34,079 nucleotides of DNA from a virus, in IMG/VR virus record IMGVR_UViG_3300032116_000754, positions 1 through 34,079 of that record. One strand, given 5' to 3'. A program made the translations under genes and the position numbers. Under the pieces are notes generated by a model, which saw only the letters and a program-made list of their open reading frames with translations, was not told where the DNA came from and did no database searches. This document shows, piece after piece, positions 15,288 to 21,488 of this stretch (its first letter is position 1; each line of letters starts with the position of its first letter).

Positions 15288-15778
15288 CAAGGGTCGCCCT
15301 GCTCCAGGCGCAGGCCAACCGCATCGCCCTGGCTGCCGCTGGAGGCGAGCCAGACCGCGAGCCCTTGAGGCTTGCCGATTTCTACCAGTGGGGGCAGGCT
15401 GGAGAGGAGCCACGGCCGCCGAGTGAGGCGGGGGCGGCGCTGCTGGCGCTGATTGATCGGGATCTTTTTGAGGGCTTTTGGCTGGATGGGCCATGGTTCG
15501 CGCCGCTGATGGATCAGGGCGAAGGTGTGAAGGCCCCCTCCAGGCTCTGCCTTGCCGCGAAAGATGCCGTCATCCTGGCGCCCACCAGGCACGATGCCGA
15601 CCATTGGACCGGCTTTCTGATCGCTTGCGCCAGCGCCTCTGGAGAGGTTCGGGAGTTCGGGTCAGAGGATGGAGAGGTGGTCGTAAACCTCCGTGTGCCT
15701 GCTGATGTTGCAAGTGATTTTGGCGGCTGTCGCGCTGGCGCGGTGCTTGCGATCGAGGGACGGGAAAACTCCGGGTAG
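15089..15778 (+). CDS. Tail assembly chaperone T domain, made as GT by -1 frameshift
   Basis: This frame has no good start of its own: upstream of TTG 15365 it stays open to the slippery site. The region before that TTG is well-folded-looking: NWRQLYWDCARLWPGRHEFS, then ETFGRLPGAYVLQAVKEGHE, then ERAIARVALLQAQANRIALA. That pattern fits T-like domains that touch the tape measure. A C-terminal part (DRDLFEGFWLDGPWFAPLMD, VVNLRVPADVASDFGG) continues to 15778. It may contain a second protein with an internal start, for instance ATG 15509, so the exact product boundary is uncertain. Confidence 0.7.
   Translation, partial: VGRGESLDCDRPNWRQLYWDCARLWPGRHEFSRETFGRLPGAYVLQAVKEGHEAERLRLHHEERAIARVALLQAQANRIALAAAGGEPDREPLRLADFYQWGQAGEEPRPPSEAGAALLALIDRDLFEGFWLDGPWFAPLMDQGEGVKAPSRLCLAAKDAVILAPTRHDADHWTGFLIACASASGEVREFGSEDGEVVVNLRVPADVASDFGGCRAGAVLAIEGRENSG
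15762..15770 (+). promoter_or_regulatory. Late-gene motif GGGAAAACT, copy 6 (tail tube)
   Basis: Located within the last codons of the T frame and 34 nt before the tail tube ATG. It is followed by GGTAGCA, a shortened version of the CAGTAGCA element. Confidence 0.5.
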
Positions 15779-15795
15779 CACTTCCGCCCCGCGCC

Positions 15796-16662
15796 ATGCC
15801 CACCCAGACCAACTTCCAGCCCGTACTGGGCTACGGCCATTACATCGTGCTGATGAGGCAGTCTGCTGTTGATCTGGATCTGCTGCAGGCCGCACGAGCA
15901 AGTAACGGCGCACAGCTCAGCTCCTGGCTCGACAAAACCAAGGCCATCTCCGGCAATGCCGTGGTGAACGATTCTGGCTCTGGATCTGCCTTTGAGATCC
16001 AGATCAATCCCTCTACCCTGACCGTCACCAATGCTGAGCTTTCCTCCAATGTTGCAAAGTTGACCTTTGCCGCTGCTACCAGTGCCGCCGTGGGTGATCG
16101 CATCAGGGTGGCCAGCCTGCCCAGTCCGTTTGCCGGCCTGAATGGAACCTTCACTGTTACGGCCGTCACCACGACTCCTGCTCATACCATCAGCTATGCG
16201 CTGACCGGCACCAACATCGCCACCGCAAGCGTCAACGCTGGCACCGTGACAACCGGGATCTATCCCCTGGATGGCACTGGCAAGCCAATTCGCCTGCTGA
16301 ACATCACCAGCCTCAACCTGAATCCCTCCACCAACACGGATTCGGTGATCACCCATGATCAGGAGACCCTGGGATCTGCTATCCCCATGGCGCTTAGTGA
16401 TACCAACACCTTCCCATTTGAAGGCTCCACAATCATCAAAAGCGTGGATCACAAGATCCTTGAGCTGATTCGGATGTTTACCACGTCGGAAGGATTGGCC
16501 GTCAAGTATCTGCGGGAAGGGCCTGTTGGTACCACGAAAAAGACGATCTGCTATGGCATGATCACAGGCCTTCAGGAGGGCGGCGCTGGTGGCGCCAGGC
16601 AGACCCATTCCGGCACGCTGACCAGCATTGGCCCGGTGCTCAGCATCGCGGACAACACCTGA
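15796..16662 (+). CDS. Major tail tube-like protein, 288 aa
   Basis: The protein is beta-rich with many Thr/Asn/Gly/Ser residues. It opens with a segment typical of tail tube proteins (NFQPVLGYGHYIVLMRQ), has an inserted Ig-like domain (AKLTFAAATSAAVGDRIRVA to AGTVTTGIYP) and ends with conserved-looking beta strands (KTICYGMITGLQEGGAGG, QTHSGTLTSIGPVLSIADN). No transmembrane or enzymatic features. Position after the chaperones supports a tail tube, though the usual order is tube before G/GT. A good bidirectional terminator follows. A major tail protein is the best reading; a capsid decoration protein is possible. Confidence 0.7.
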   Translation: MPTQTNFQPVLGYGHYIVLMRQSAVDLDLLQAARASNGAQLSSWLDKTKAISGNAVVNDSGSGSAFEIQINPSTLTVTNAELSSNVAKLTFAAATSAAVGDRIRVASLPSPFAGLNGTFTVTAVTTTPAHTISYALTGTNIATASVNAGTVTTGIYPLDGTGKPIRLLNITSLNLNPSTNTDSVITHDQETLGSAIPMALSDTNTFPFEGSTIIKSVDHKILELIRMFTTSEGLAVKYLREGPVGTTKKTICYGMITGLQEGGAGGARQTHSGTLTSIGPVLSIADNT

Positions 16663-16671
16663 TCCAGCGCC

Positions 16672-16711
16672 AAAAAAACAGGCCCAGGGCTTTACAGCTC
16701 TGGGCTTTTTT
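16672..16711. terminator. Bidirectional rho-independent terminator
   Basis: Hairpin GCCCAGGGC (16682-16690), loop TTTACA, GCTCTGGGC (16697-16705), with one G-T pair, followed by TTTTTT. A run of seven A (16672-16678) precedes it and serves as the T tract for the minus strand. It sits between the convergent tail tube gene and the minus-strand gene at 16734. Confidence 0.9.
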
Positions 16712-16733
16712 GTGGCTTATGGGGTGGGCAGGC

Positions 16734-16868
16734 TTAAGCCCAGCTGCCCACTGGCAATGCAAGCCGGGTGCAGCCGTCGGTGGCACAGGTAAACCACTCA
16801 ACGGGGGGCAGCTCACCGGCCAGGCGCTGGCGGTAGATGGCGGTGCGGGCGGCGGAGGTTTCAGGCAT
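16734..16868 (-). CDS. Very small Cys-containing protein, 44 aa
   Basis: ATG at 16868 overlaps the upstream stop by 8 nt. The product ends with PPVEWFTCATDGCTRLALP, a C-x4-C pattern similar to the zinc-finger-like proteins at 9514 and 28938 but with only one Cys pair. It may be a truncated relative. A longer frame starting at 16970 is possible. Confidence 0.45.
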   Translation of the reverse strand: MPETSAARTAIYRQRLAGELPPVEWFTCATDGCTRLALPVGSWA

Positions 16869-17202
16869 GGGCGGCGCTCCATGCTGCGTCTCTGGCTCGC
16901 CACCATTCGGCCACTGCAGCGGCGACTTCGGGCGAATGATCGCCGGCCGTGCATCCGGGTGATTCTTCAAAGCCGACTTGGATCATGTGCACTTCACCTG
17001 CGATGGTCTTTTCTTTCGTGTGCGCAGGTTTGTGCCAGTAAATTGGTGAGCCTTCGTCAACCAGATTAAGGGCAGGAGTAAAGCCCGCCGGGTGATTTTG
17101 ATCCCGAAAGTCTTTGATCACGGATTTAGCTCTAGCTGTTGCTGCTTCTTCAGAAGAAAACAGCTCATGCCACGAGCCGTTCCAGCAAGAAAAAATAGCC
17201 AT
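16861..17202 (-). CDS. Hypothetical protein, 113 aa
   Basis: Start chosen at ATG 17202 (MAIFSCWNGSWHELFSSEE); an extension to 17454 is rejected because it is low-complexity and overlaps the upstream gene. It appears alpha/beta with a helix of AATARAKSVIKDFRDQ, an internal beta part (GSPIYWHKPAHTKEKTIAGE) and a helical C-terminus (EVAAAVAEWWRARDAAW). No family recognised. Confidence 0.55.
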   Translation of the reverse strand: MAIFSCWNGSWHELFSSEEAATARAKSVIKDFRDQNHPAGFTPALNLVDEGSPIYWHKPAHTKEKTIAGEVHMIQVGFEESPGCTAGDHSPEVAAAVAEWWRARDAAWSAAHA

Positions 17203-17254
17203 GATTGCAAGTGATTGGGAATGCTTACCGGGCGCATCTCCCGCGCCCATGCCC

Positions 17255-17641
17255 CTATCGTGACCCATTGGCGACGCGGTGGGAGGGGTGGGGTGGGACT
17301 GTTGACAATTCGTCACAGGGCGCCGCGAGCTTGGCCCTGAGCAGCTCCCACCTGGCAGCCCGCTCGGGGTCCAGCCGGCGACGGGTGCGGCGACGGGTAC
17401 TCCCAGCGTGTTCCGATCGGCGCAGGTAGTACCGGCCGTGCTCAGCGGTGACACGGACTATGCCCAGCCGGTTGACGGCGGCCAAGCGGCGGGAGACTTG
17501 TGGCTGGCTACGGCTCCACCGGGCCATGAGATCAGCGGTCGCGGCCCGGCCGGGCACCAGTCCGGCTTCCAGTAGTTCAAGCGTGTCTAGGATTGCCCGG
17601 TCGCGGGCAGGGGTGCCGTCGCGGAGGTGAGTGATGTTCAC
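17255..17641 (-). CDS. Winged-helix DNA-binding protein (putative regulator)
   Basis: GTG start overlapping the methyltransferase TGA (GTGA). Residues about 15-75 fit a MarR/ArsR-like winged helix: AILDTLELLEAGLVPGRAAT, then TADLMARWSRSQPQVSRRLA (probable recognition helix), then a wing (GIVRVTAEHGRYYLRR). The C-terminal tail is basic (TRRRTRRRLDPERAARWELL). It probably binds DNA, perhaps regulating this block or partnering the methyltransferase. The target is unknown. Confidence 0.65.
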   Translation of the reverse strand: MNITHLRDGTPARDRAILDTLELLEAGLVPGRAATADLMARWSRSQPQVSRRLAAVNRLGIVRVTAEHGRYYLRRSEHAGSTRRRTRRRLDPERAARWELLRAKLAAPCDELSTVPPHPSHRVANGSR

Positions 17642-19893
17642 AGCCCTAGGCCCAGCTGGTGGCCAGCGCTGGCGACGCGAGAGAGGCGGGCTTCGGCTGT
17701 GGCGTGGCTCTCCTCCTCTCGCTCAATGCCAATGAAAACGAAGCCCTCCAGCAGGGCGCCCTTACCCGTTGAGCCCGAGCCCATGAACGGATCCAGCACG
17801 ATGCCACCTGGAGGGGTGACAAGTCGGCACAGGTAGCGCATTAGATCAGTGGGCTTAACCGTAGGATGTTTGTTGTCTTTATCGCGGTCTGACTTGCTGG
17901 CTTTGGCTGTGTAGAAAAAGCGAGCGGCGCTGCCAGTGTCGCCGTATCCAGCCTCGGCATTCATTGGCTGCATTTCTCCGTAGATGCCATGAGCCCCCAT
18001 TGCAAGACCGGTCGTCGCTCCACGCCGGAGGATTGCTTTTTGCATCCCTTGGGCCTGCGGAAACAACCCAACCACCTCATCGCTGCCATCGTGGATCAGA
18101 TTGGCGGGCCAGCGGCCAAGTGTTTCGGCTTTTGCTATTTTTTCTGTGGTTGTTTTTTTAAGCAATTCAATAGCTACTGGATCATGGCGGAACGGCCTAT
18201 CCCAGCCTTCTGACACCGCAGTTGTGGCTCCACCCCCGCCAAGTGAATCGCCCGTCGCCACTCTGCACCTATCTACATTCAGCCCCCCGGTGCCATGCGC
18301 CAGCACGTTTGCGGCCACGGTGCCTTGCAGGGGTTTGCGGGCCATGGTGATCGGCTCCAGGGCTGGTTTTAGAGCTGTGCCAAATCCGGCCCACTGCTGG
18401 GCTTCGGGGGTGGCGGGGGCGGTGATGGGGTCTCCGCTTGGCATATGGATGGTGACCCCTGCTCCCGCGTTGGGGCGGCGGCTTGCGTTGGGGCCTTCTC
18501 CCACCACCTCCCGCTCCACCCCCGCCACCTTATCAATCGCCTTGCTCACGTCCAGCGACTTCGGAAAGCCGCTATTCCCAGTTGGGAAAGCCATCCCATC
18601 GCGCCAAGCGACGAAACAGCCCGTGGGCACCTTCAGGCACCAGACCTTGCCGGTGTAATGGAAGGGTTCAACCCTGACCACAGTGGCTTGATGGCCGCTC
18701 CATGCTCGAACGCCTTGTGCTGGCCGTTTGTCGCAAACAGCATCAGATTCTCCATCCGGTTGTCCGTCGCGTCGTGGTTGACGTGATGCACGGCTTCCGT
18801 CCTGGTGAGCGGTCGGCCGATCGCCTGAGCCACCAGTAGCCGGTGCTCCATCACGTAGCCATCCTTCCGCGCCATGCTCAGCAGATCCACAGGGCAACGC
18901 ACGTACCGGATCGCCTGATTGGCATAGGCTCCCTTGCGGTTGCGATACGTCAACCCGCCTTTCCATGCCGGATTCGTGGCGCCAGTCATCCGCTCGGCCA
19001 AGGCCTGCTCCGACTCGGGCCGCCAGTTGCTCCGCCCCTTGCTGGCGTGCTGCTTCCATTCCTCGCCGCGGAGCTTGCCATTGCATTGCCGGCTGCAGAC
19101 CGGCGTGGCGACACGCTTCAGCCATGAATCGGCTCTGAGCACTTCGGCGCCGCAGACTGCGCACGCCACCCGGCTGAGCTTGCGCTGCTCGATTGGCATG
19201 GGGCCGCTGTTGGCCTTGCCGATCATCGCGGCCGCGCACTCTCTGCCACAGGTCTTGTTCCTGACCGCCTGCTCCTTGGTGTGCGTTGCGAAGGGCTTGC
19301 TGCAGTGCTGGCAAGTCTTCCAGAACGGGTACACGCGCTTGCTGTTCCAGTGTCTCGGAAAGCTGGAATACTTCGCTTCCGCTTCGTTCAACAAGGCAGC
19401 GATGGTTTCGGGAGACGACTTGCTCGCCGTGATCTCCGACCAAACGGTAGGCGGTATCTGAGTAATCGTAGACGACGACATTTTGAATCGGCTGGTAGTT
19501 GTATTCCTTTGTCTCTACATTGTAGCAGAGTACGGGATCGCCTGCCTTGGCGCTATGGTACGGACTGGGGCCGTTAGGAGTGACGAGCTGAGTCTGCTCA
19601 TCAAGGCACCCGTAGACCCAGGCGATCATGTCGCGGATCTCAAACCCCGCATCCTCAATTCGCACAGCCATTCGGTGTTGCGTGCGCGTCCCAGCAAAGG
19701 CCAGCAGGTGACCCCCAGGCTTCAGCACCCGCAGGCATTCAGCCCACACCTCAACCGTGGGCACGTCGTAATCCCATTTCTTCCCCATAAATGACAATCC
19801 ATAGGGCGGATCTGTCACCACGGAATCAACTGACGCATCGGGCAGGGTCTTGAGAACCTCCAGACAGTCGCCAAGGTGAAGGGTGTAGCTCAC
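17638..19893 (-). CDS. DNA methyltransferase (beta-class) interrupted by an intein
   Basis: The extein parts form a beta-class DNA amino-methyltransferase. The catalytic DPPY motif lies at residues 28-31 (VVTDPPYGLSFMGKKW), and the SAM-binding LDPFMGSG lies near 700-707, followed by GKGALLEGFVFIGIE. A 345-residue intein (96-440) splits WVYG from SGFPKSLDVSKAIDK, which are contiguous in this methylase type. Removal would give a 406-aa enzyme. It likely methylates adenine or N4-cytosine to protect phage DNA or alter regulation. GTG start overlapping the upstream TGA. Inside the intein, the host frame from about residue 195 to 420 is Arg/Gly/Gln-rich and looks like an out-of-frame reading of the nested HNH gene. 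Confidence 0.88.
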   Translation of the reverse strand: MSYTLHLGDCLEVLKTLPDASVDSVVTDPPYGLSFMGKKWDYDVPTVEVWAECLRVLKPGGHLLAFAGTRTQHRMAVRIEDAGFEIRDMIAWVYGCLDEQTQLVTPNGPSPYHSAKAGDPVLCYNVETKEYNYQPIQNVVVYDYSDTAYRLVGDHGEQVVSRNHRCLVERSGSEVFQLSETLEQQARVPVLEDLPALQQALRNAHQGAGGQEQDLWQRVRGRDDRQGQQRPHANRAAQAQPGGVRSLRRRSAQSRFMAEACRHAGLQPAMQWQAPRRGMEAARQQGAEQLAARVGAGLGRADDWRHESGMERRVDVSQPQGSLCQSGDPVRALPCGSAEHGAEGWLRDGAPATGGSGDRPTAHQDGSRASRQPRRDGQPDGESDAVCDKRPAQGVRAWSGHQATVVRVEPFHYTGKVWCLKVPTGCFVAWRDGMAFPTGNSGFPKSLDVSKAIDKVAGVEREVVGEGPNASRRPNAGAGVTIHMPSGDPITAPATPEAQQWAGFGTALKPALEPITMARKPLQGTVAANVLAHGTGGLNVDRCRVATGDSLGGGGATTAVSEGWDRPFRHDPVAIELLKKTTTEKIAKAETLGRWPANLIHDGSDEVVGLFPQAQGMQKAILRRGATTGLAMGAHGIYGEMQPMNAEAGYGDTGSAARFFYTAKASKSDRDKDNKHPTVKPTDLMRYLCRLVTPPGGIVLDPFMGSGSTGKGALLEGFVFIGIEREEESHATAEARLSRVASAGHQLGLGL
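18574..19608 (-). mobile_element. Intein in the DNA methyltransferase
   Basis: Block A starts at Cys96 (CLDEQTQLVTPNG). Block B-like sequence is GDHGEQVVSRNHRCLVE. Block F/G at the end reads HYTGKVWCLKVPTGCFVAWR then MAFPTGN before +1 Ser. The splice residues are therefore C1, terminal Asn and Ser+1. The penultimate residue is Gly rather than His. Boundaries give 1035 nt, exactly in frame. The central part carries no in-frame endonuclease domain; instead an HNH ORF lies in the +1 frame. Confidence 0.88.
18633..19481 (-). CDS. HNH homing endonuclease nested out of frame inside the intein
   Basis: A 282-residue frame, one base off the methyltransferase frame on the same strand. It has two zinc-finger-like parts (TCQHCSKPF ... 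TCGREC and ACAVCGAEV ... CSRQC), a NPAWKGGLTYRN segment, then EHRLLVAQAIGRPLTRTEAV and HHVNHDATDNRMENL (about 232-246), the HNH motif of phage-type endonucleases. The ORF opens at ATG 19481, but its first 50 residues overlap intein splicing blocks; GTG at about 19334 (VYPFWKTCQHC) is an alternative start. It would cut an intein-less allele and promote intein spread. Translation from this frame is inferred from the motif quality. Confidence 0.85.
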   Translation of the reverse strand: MSSSTITQIPPTVWSEITASKSSPETIAALLNEAEAKYSSFPRHWNSKRVYPFWKTCQHCSKPFATHTKEQAVRNKTCGRECAAAMIGKANSGPMPIEQRKLSRVACAVCGAEVLRADSWLKRVATPVCSRQCNGKLRGEEWKQHASKGRSNWRPESEQALAERMTGATNPAWKGGLTYRNRKGAYANQAIRYVRCPVDLLSMARKDGYVMEHRLLVAQAIGRPLTRTEAVHHVNHDATDNRMENLMLFATNGQHKAFEHGAAIKPLWSGLNPSITPARSGA

Positions 19894-20039
19894 GCCCCCA
19901 CCCTCCTCACCCGCCCCACCGGCTGGCGGCGCTTCTTCTTGCCCATCTTCTCAGGCAACACCTTCCCCCGGAGATCCAGGGGATCGAGCATGGTGGCCGC
20001 CACCTCGGAAGGTGTGGGATAAAAATCAGGATTAAACAT
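19890..20039 (-). CDS. 49-aa protein resembling the N-terminus of a SAM methyltransferase (possible remnant)
   Basis: ATG at 20039 overlaps the upstream stop by 8 nt, and TGA overlaps the methyltransferase GTG (GTGA). The start MFNPDFYPTPSEVAATMLDP then LDLRGKVLPE matches the opening of a class of DNA methyltransferases (FYPTPxxVxxxML...GxxVLEPSAG). The SAM-binding motif is missing: the sequence runs instead into KMGKKKRRQPVGRVRR. It may be a truncated relic or a repurposed short basic protein. The call depends on remembered family sequences. Confidence 0.5.
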   Translation of the reverse strand: MFNPDFYPTPSEVAATMLDPLDLRGKVLPEKMGKKKRRQPVGRVRRVGA

Positions 20040-20406
20040 TGCTCACCCTCCGCATCAAACCCTCAGCCGTCTCATCCTCCAAAATCATCCTCCTCAGCGC
20101 CTTCAGCGCCTGCGCATTGACACTGCGCTCCTCCAGTCGGTCTAGCTGAACCCCGATCAGCCTCACAATCCGATCGCGCTCCAGTAGGCGCACCTGCTCA
20201 TCCCTGGCCTCTCGATCCTCAGCAGCCTGCGCAAGCTGCAGAGCGGCATGGTGTTCGATCGCCGCCGCGCACTCCGCACGCATGGCCTCCAGCCGTGCAT
20301 CAGCCTCCTGCAGGCTCTGCTCAAGCTGGCGGCGCTCCAGCACCATTGCAGGCACCGCCTCCACGAGGGCATCAAGACCCTCTCTGACCACTTCAAATGT
20401 GTTCAC
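20032..20406 (-). CDS. Coiled-coil protein, 124 aa
   Basis: Almost entirely a charged helix (LERRQLEQSLQEADARLEAM, EDREARDEQVRLLERDRIVR). GTG start overlapping the C39-like peptidase stop (GTGA), so it is probably translated with it. No membrane segment or lipobox is seen, which argues against a classical spanin. Function unknown; a lysis-accessory role by position is only a guess. Confidence 0.6.
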   Translation of the reverse strand: MNTFEVVREGLDALVEAVPAMVLERRQLEQSLQEADARLEAMRAECAAAIEHHAALQLAQAAEDREARDEQVRLLERDRIVRLIGVQLDRLEERSVNAQALKALRRMILEDETAEGLMRRVSNV

Positions 20407-21011
20407 TTTTTAATCTCCAGCCACCAGCCAGTACCCGGTTGAAACCTTCCGCCCGCGCCAACCATCCACCGCCGGCCCCAGTTCTTTTCGGAATACCATT
20501 GCCCCTTGCCACTGCCGATGGCGGTGGTCACGTAGCCACCGCGCACAAGATCCGCCTCCCCGTTGGGGTCGTTATGTCGAAAAAGAGCACGGGCTTCATC
20601 CCAACCCGTCACAAGCGACAAATGGCCGCTGCCCGAGGGGAAGGACACGTCGCCGCGATGGAGCCAGCCCACGGGTATCGGGATCCCCGCCCGCAGTTGC
20701 GCCACCAGGTTGGCAATTCTGCCGTCGAATCGCATGACGGCTGCAATTTTCAGCGTGCGCAATGCACTGATCTGCGCCGCTGCATCTGTGGTGTCGCCAA
20801 ACCGCTTAACGATCTCCAAATAAACATCATCCGGCTGCCGCCCCGGACGCTTCAGGCAACCGGGTCGCAGAAACTCGGCCGCCATGGCACAGGTTGACGA
20901 AAAGCACATCCTGTAGCCTTCGCCAGTTACAGAATCAAGCTGTGCAAAATAGGGAACATTAAGATCAATCAATGCCTTGGGTCTTTGTGGTGTTGGTGTC
21001 ACAGTTTCCAT
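20403..21011 (-). CDS. C39-like cysteine peptidase (candidate endolysin)
   Basis: The protein (202 aa) resembles Peptidase_C39_2-type papain-like folds: VPYFAQLDS supplies the oxyanion Gln, GYRMCFSSTCAMAAEFL provides the nucleophile Cys (residue about 36), GHLSLVTGWD the His, and RHNDPNGEADL a downstream Asn/Asp. It lacks a signal peptide. C39-like domains occur in phage lysins that cut peptide bridges of peptidoglycan, so lysis is plausible, but a role in processing is possible. It is followed, with a GTGA overlap, by a coiled-coil gene. No holin neighbour is obvious. Confidence 0.7.
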   Translation of the reverse strand: METVTPTPQRPKALIDLNVPYFAQLDSVTGEGYRMCFSSTCAMAAEFLRPGCLKRPGRQPDDVYLEIVKRFGDTTDAAAQISALRTLKIAAVMRFDGRIANLVAQLRAGIPIPVGWLHRGDVSFPSGSGHLSLVTGWDEARALFRHNDPNGEADLVRGGYVTTAIGSGKGQWYSEKNWGRRWMVGAGGRFQPGTGWWLEIKK

Positions 21012-21163
21012 TGGGTGATGTGTTCATGGCCCTCAAGCGTCAGTAACGCCAGGGCTTGTTCCACGTTTTCAGGGGGAACGTCTTCAACGACCGACTCGCC
21101 AATTGGCTGCCAGCCGCTGTCATCATGCGGTTCTGCGATCAGCCGCACGAGGCCGCAGGTCAC
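20999..21163 (-). CDS. Small hypothetical protein, 54 aa
   Basis: GTG at 21163 overlaps the upstream gene's TGA (GTGA); this is preferred to an ATG at 21250 that would overlap the previous gene by 90 nt. Acidic, with a helical C-terminus (PPENVEQALALLTLEGHEHI). It overlaps the peptidase start by 13 nt. No family recognised. Confidence 0.5.
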   Translation of the reverse strand: MTCGLVRLIAEPHDDSGWQPIGESVVEDVPPENVEQALALLTLEGHEHITQWKL

Positions 21164-21300
21164 GACCGGGGAGGTGCGCCGGTCTGCTGGCGGATGGCCC
21201 AGTCCGTTGCGGCTCGTTGAAGTTGCCAAGACATGAGAAATTGTTTGCATAGATTGCGTAAACTTTCGATACAGTCTACCTCGTCAATACTTCTATTCAT
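21160..21300 (-). CDS. Small helical protein, 46 aa, first gene of minus block
   Basis: ATG at 21300. The sequence MNRSIDEVDCIESLRNLCKQ then FLMSWQLQRAATDWAIRQQT reads as an amphipathic two-helix peptide, similar in style to small cyanophage proteins I have seen but cannot name. Downstream coupling by GTGA supports translation. It begins the minus-strand operon; the 188 bases to NrdJ form a divergent intergenic region in which I see no clear promoter. Confidence 0.55.
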   Translation of the reverse strand: MNRSIDEVDCIESLRNLCKQFLMSWQLQRAATDWAIRQQTGAPPRS

Positions 21301-21488
21301 TCGCTCGATGTCGAACCGCTGGGTTGTGGTCAGAGCGATTGGCCCTGTACTGGGCGGTTGCCAGTTGGGAAACGGATCAGACGCGGAAGCTTCCATGGGA
21401 TGGCTCGCGGAAGACCCGCCCATTGTGGCGGCACGGGGCCGGGGCCGCACCACAACCGCCACAATGGTTTGCACTTCACGCCGAGCCC

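Noticed and set aside
15514-16608. 364-aa open frame on the minus strand
   Set aside because: It is antisense to the tail tube and T-domain frames, is rich in Gly/Asp/His without motifs, and runs through a convergent terminator-bounded gene. This is a GC-rich antisense shadow.
18101-18658. 185-aa plus-strand frame over the methyltransferase
   Set aside because: The minus strand carries clear methyltransferase and intein motifs here; the plus-strand frame has none.
18650-19310. In-frame central part of the methyltransferase intein as a novel endonuclease domain
   Set aside because: In the host frame it is Arg/Gly/Gln-rich without motifs, while the +1 frame gives a complete HNH protein. It is better explained as the alternate reading of that gene.
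21324-21488. Longer NrdJ starting at TTG 21324
   Set aside because: The extra 55 residues are Trp/Pro/Arg-rich and unlike NrdJ N-termini; GTG 21489 begins where the expected NrdJ sequence begins.
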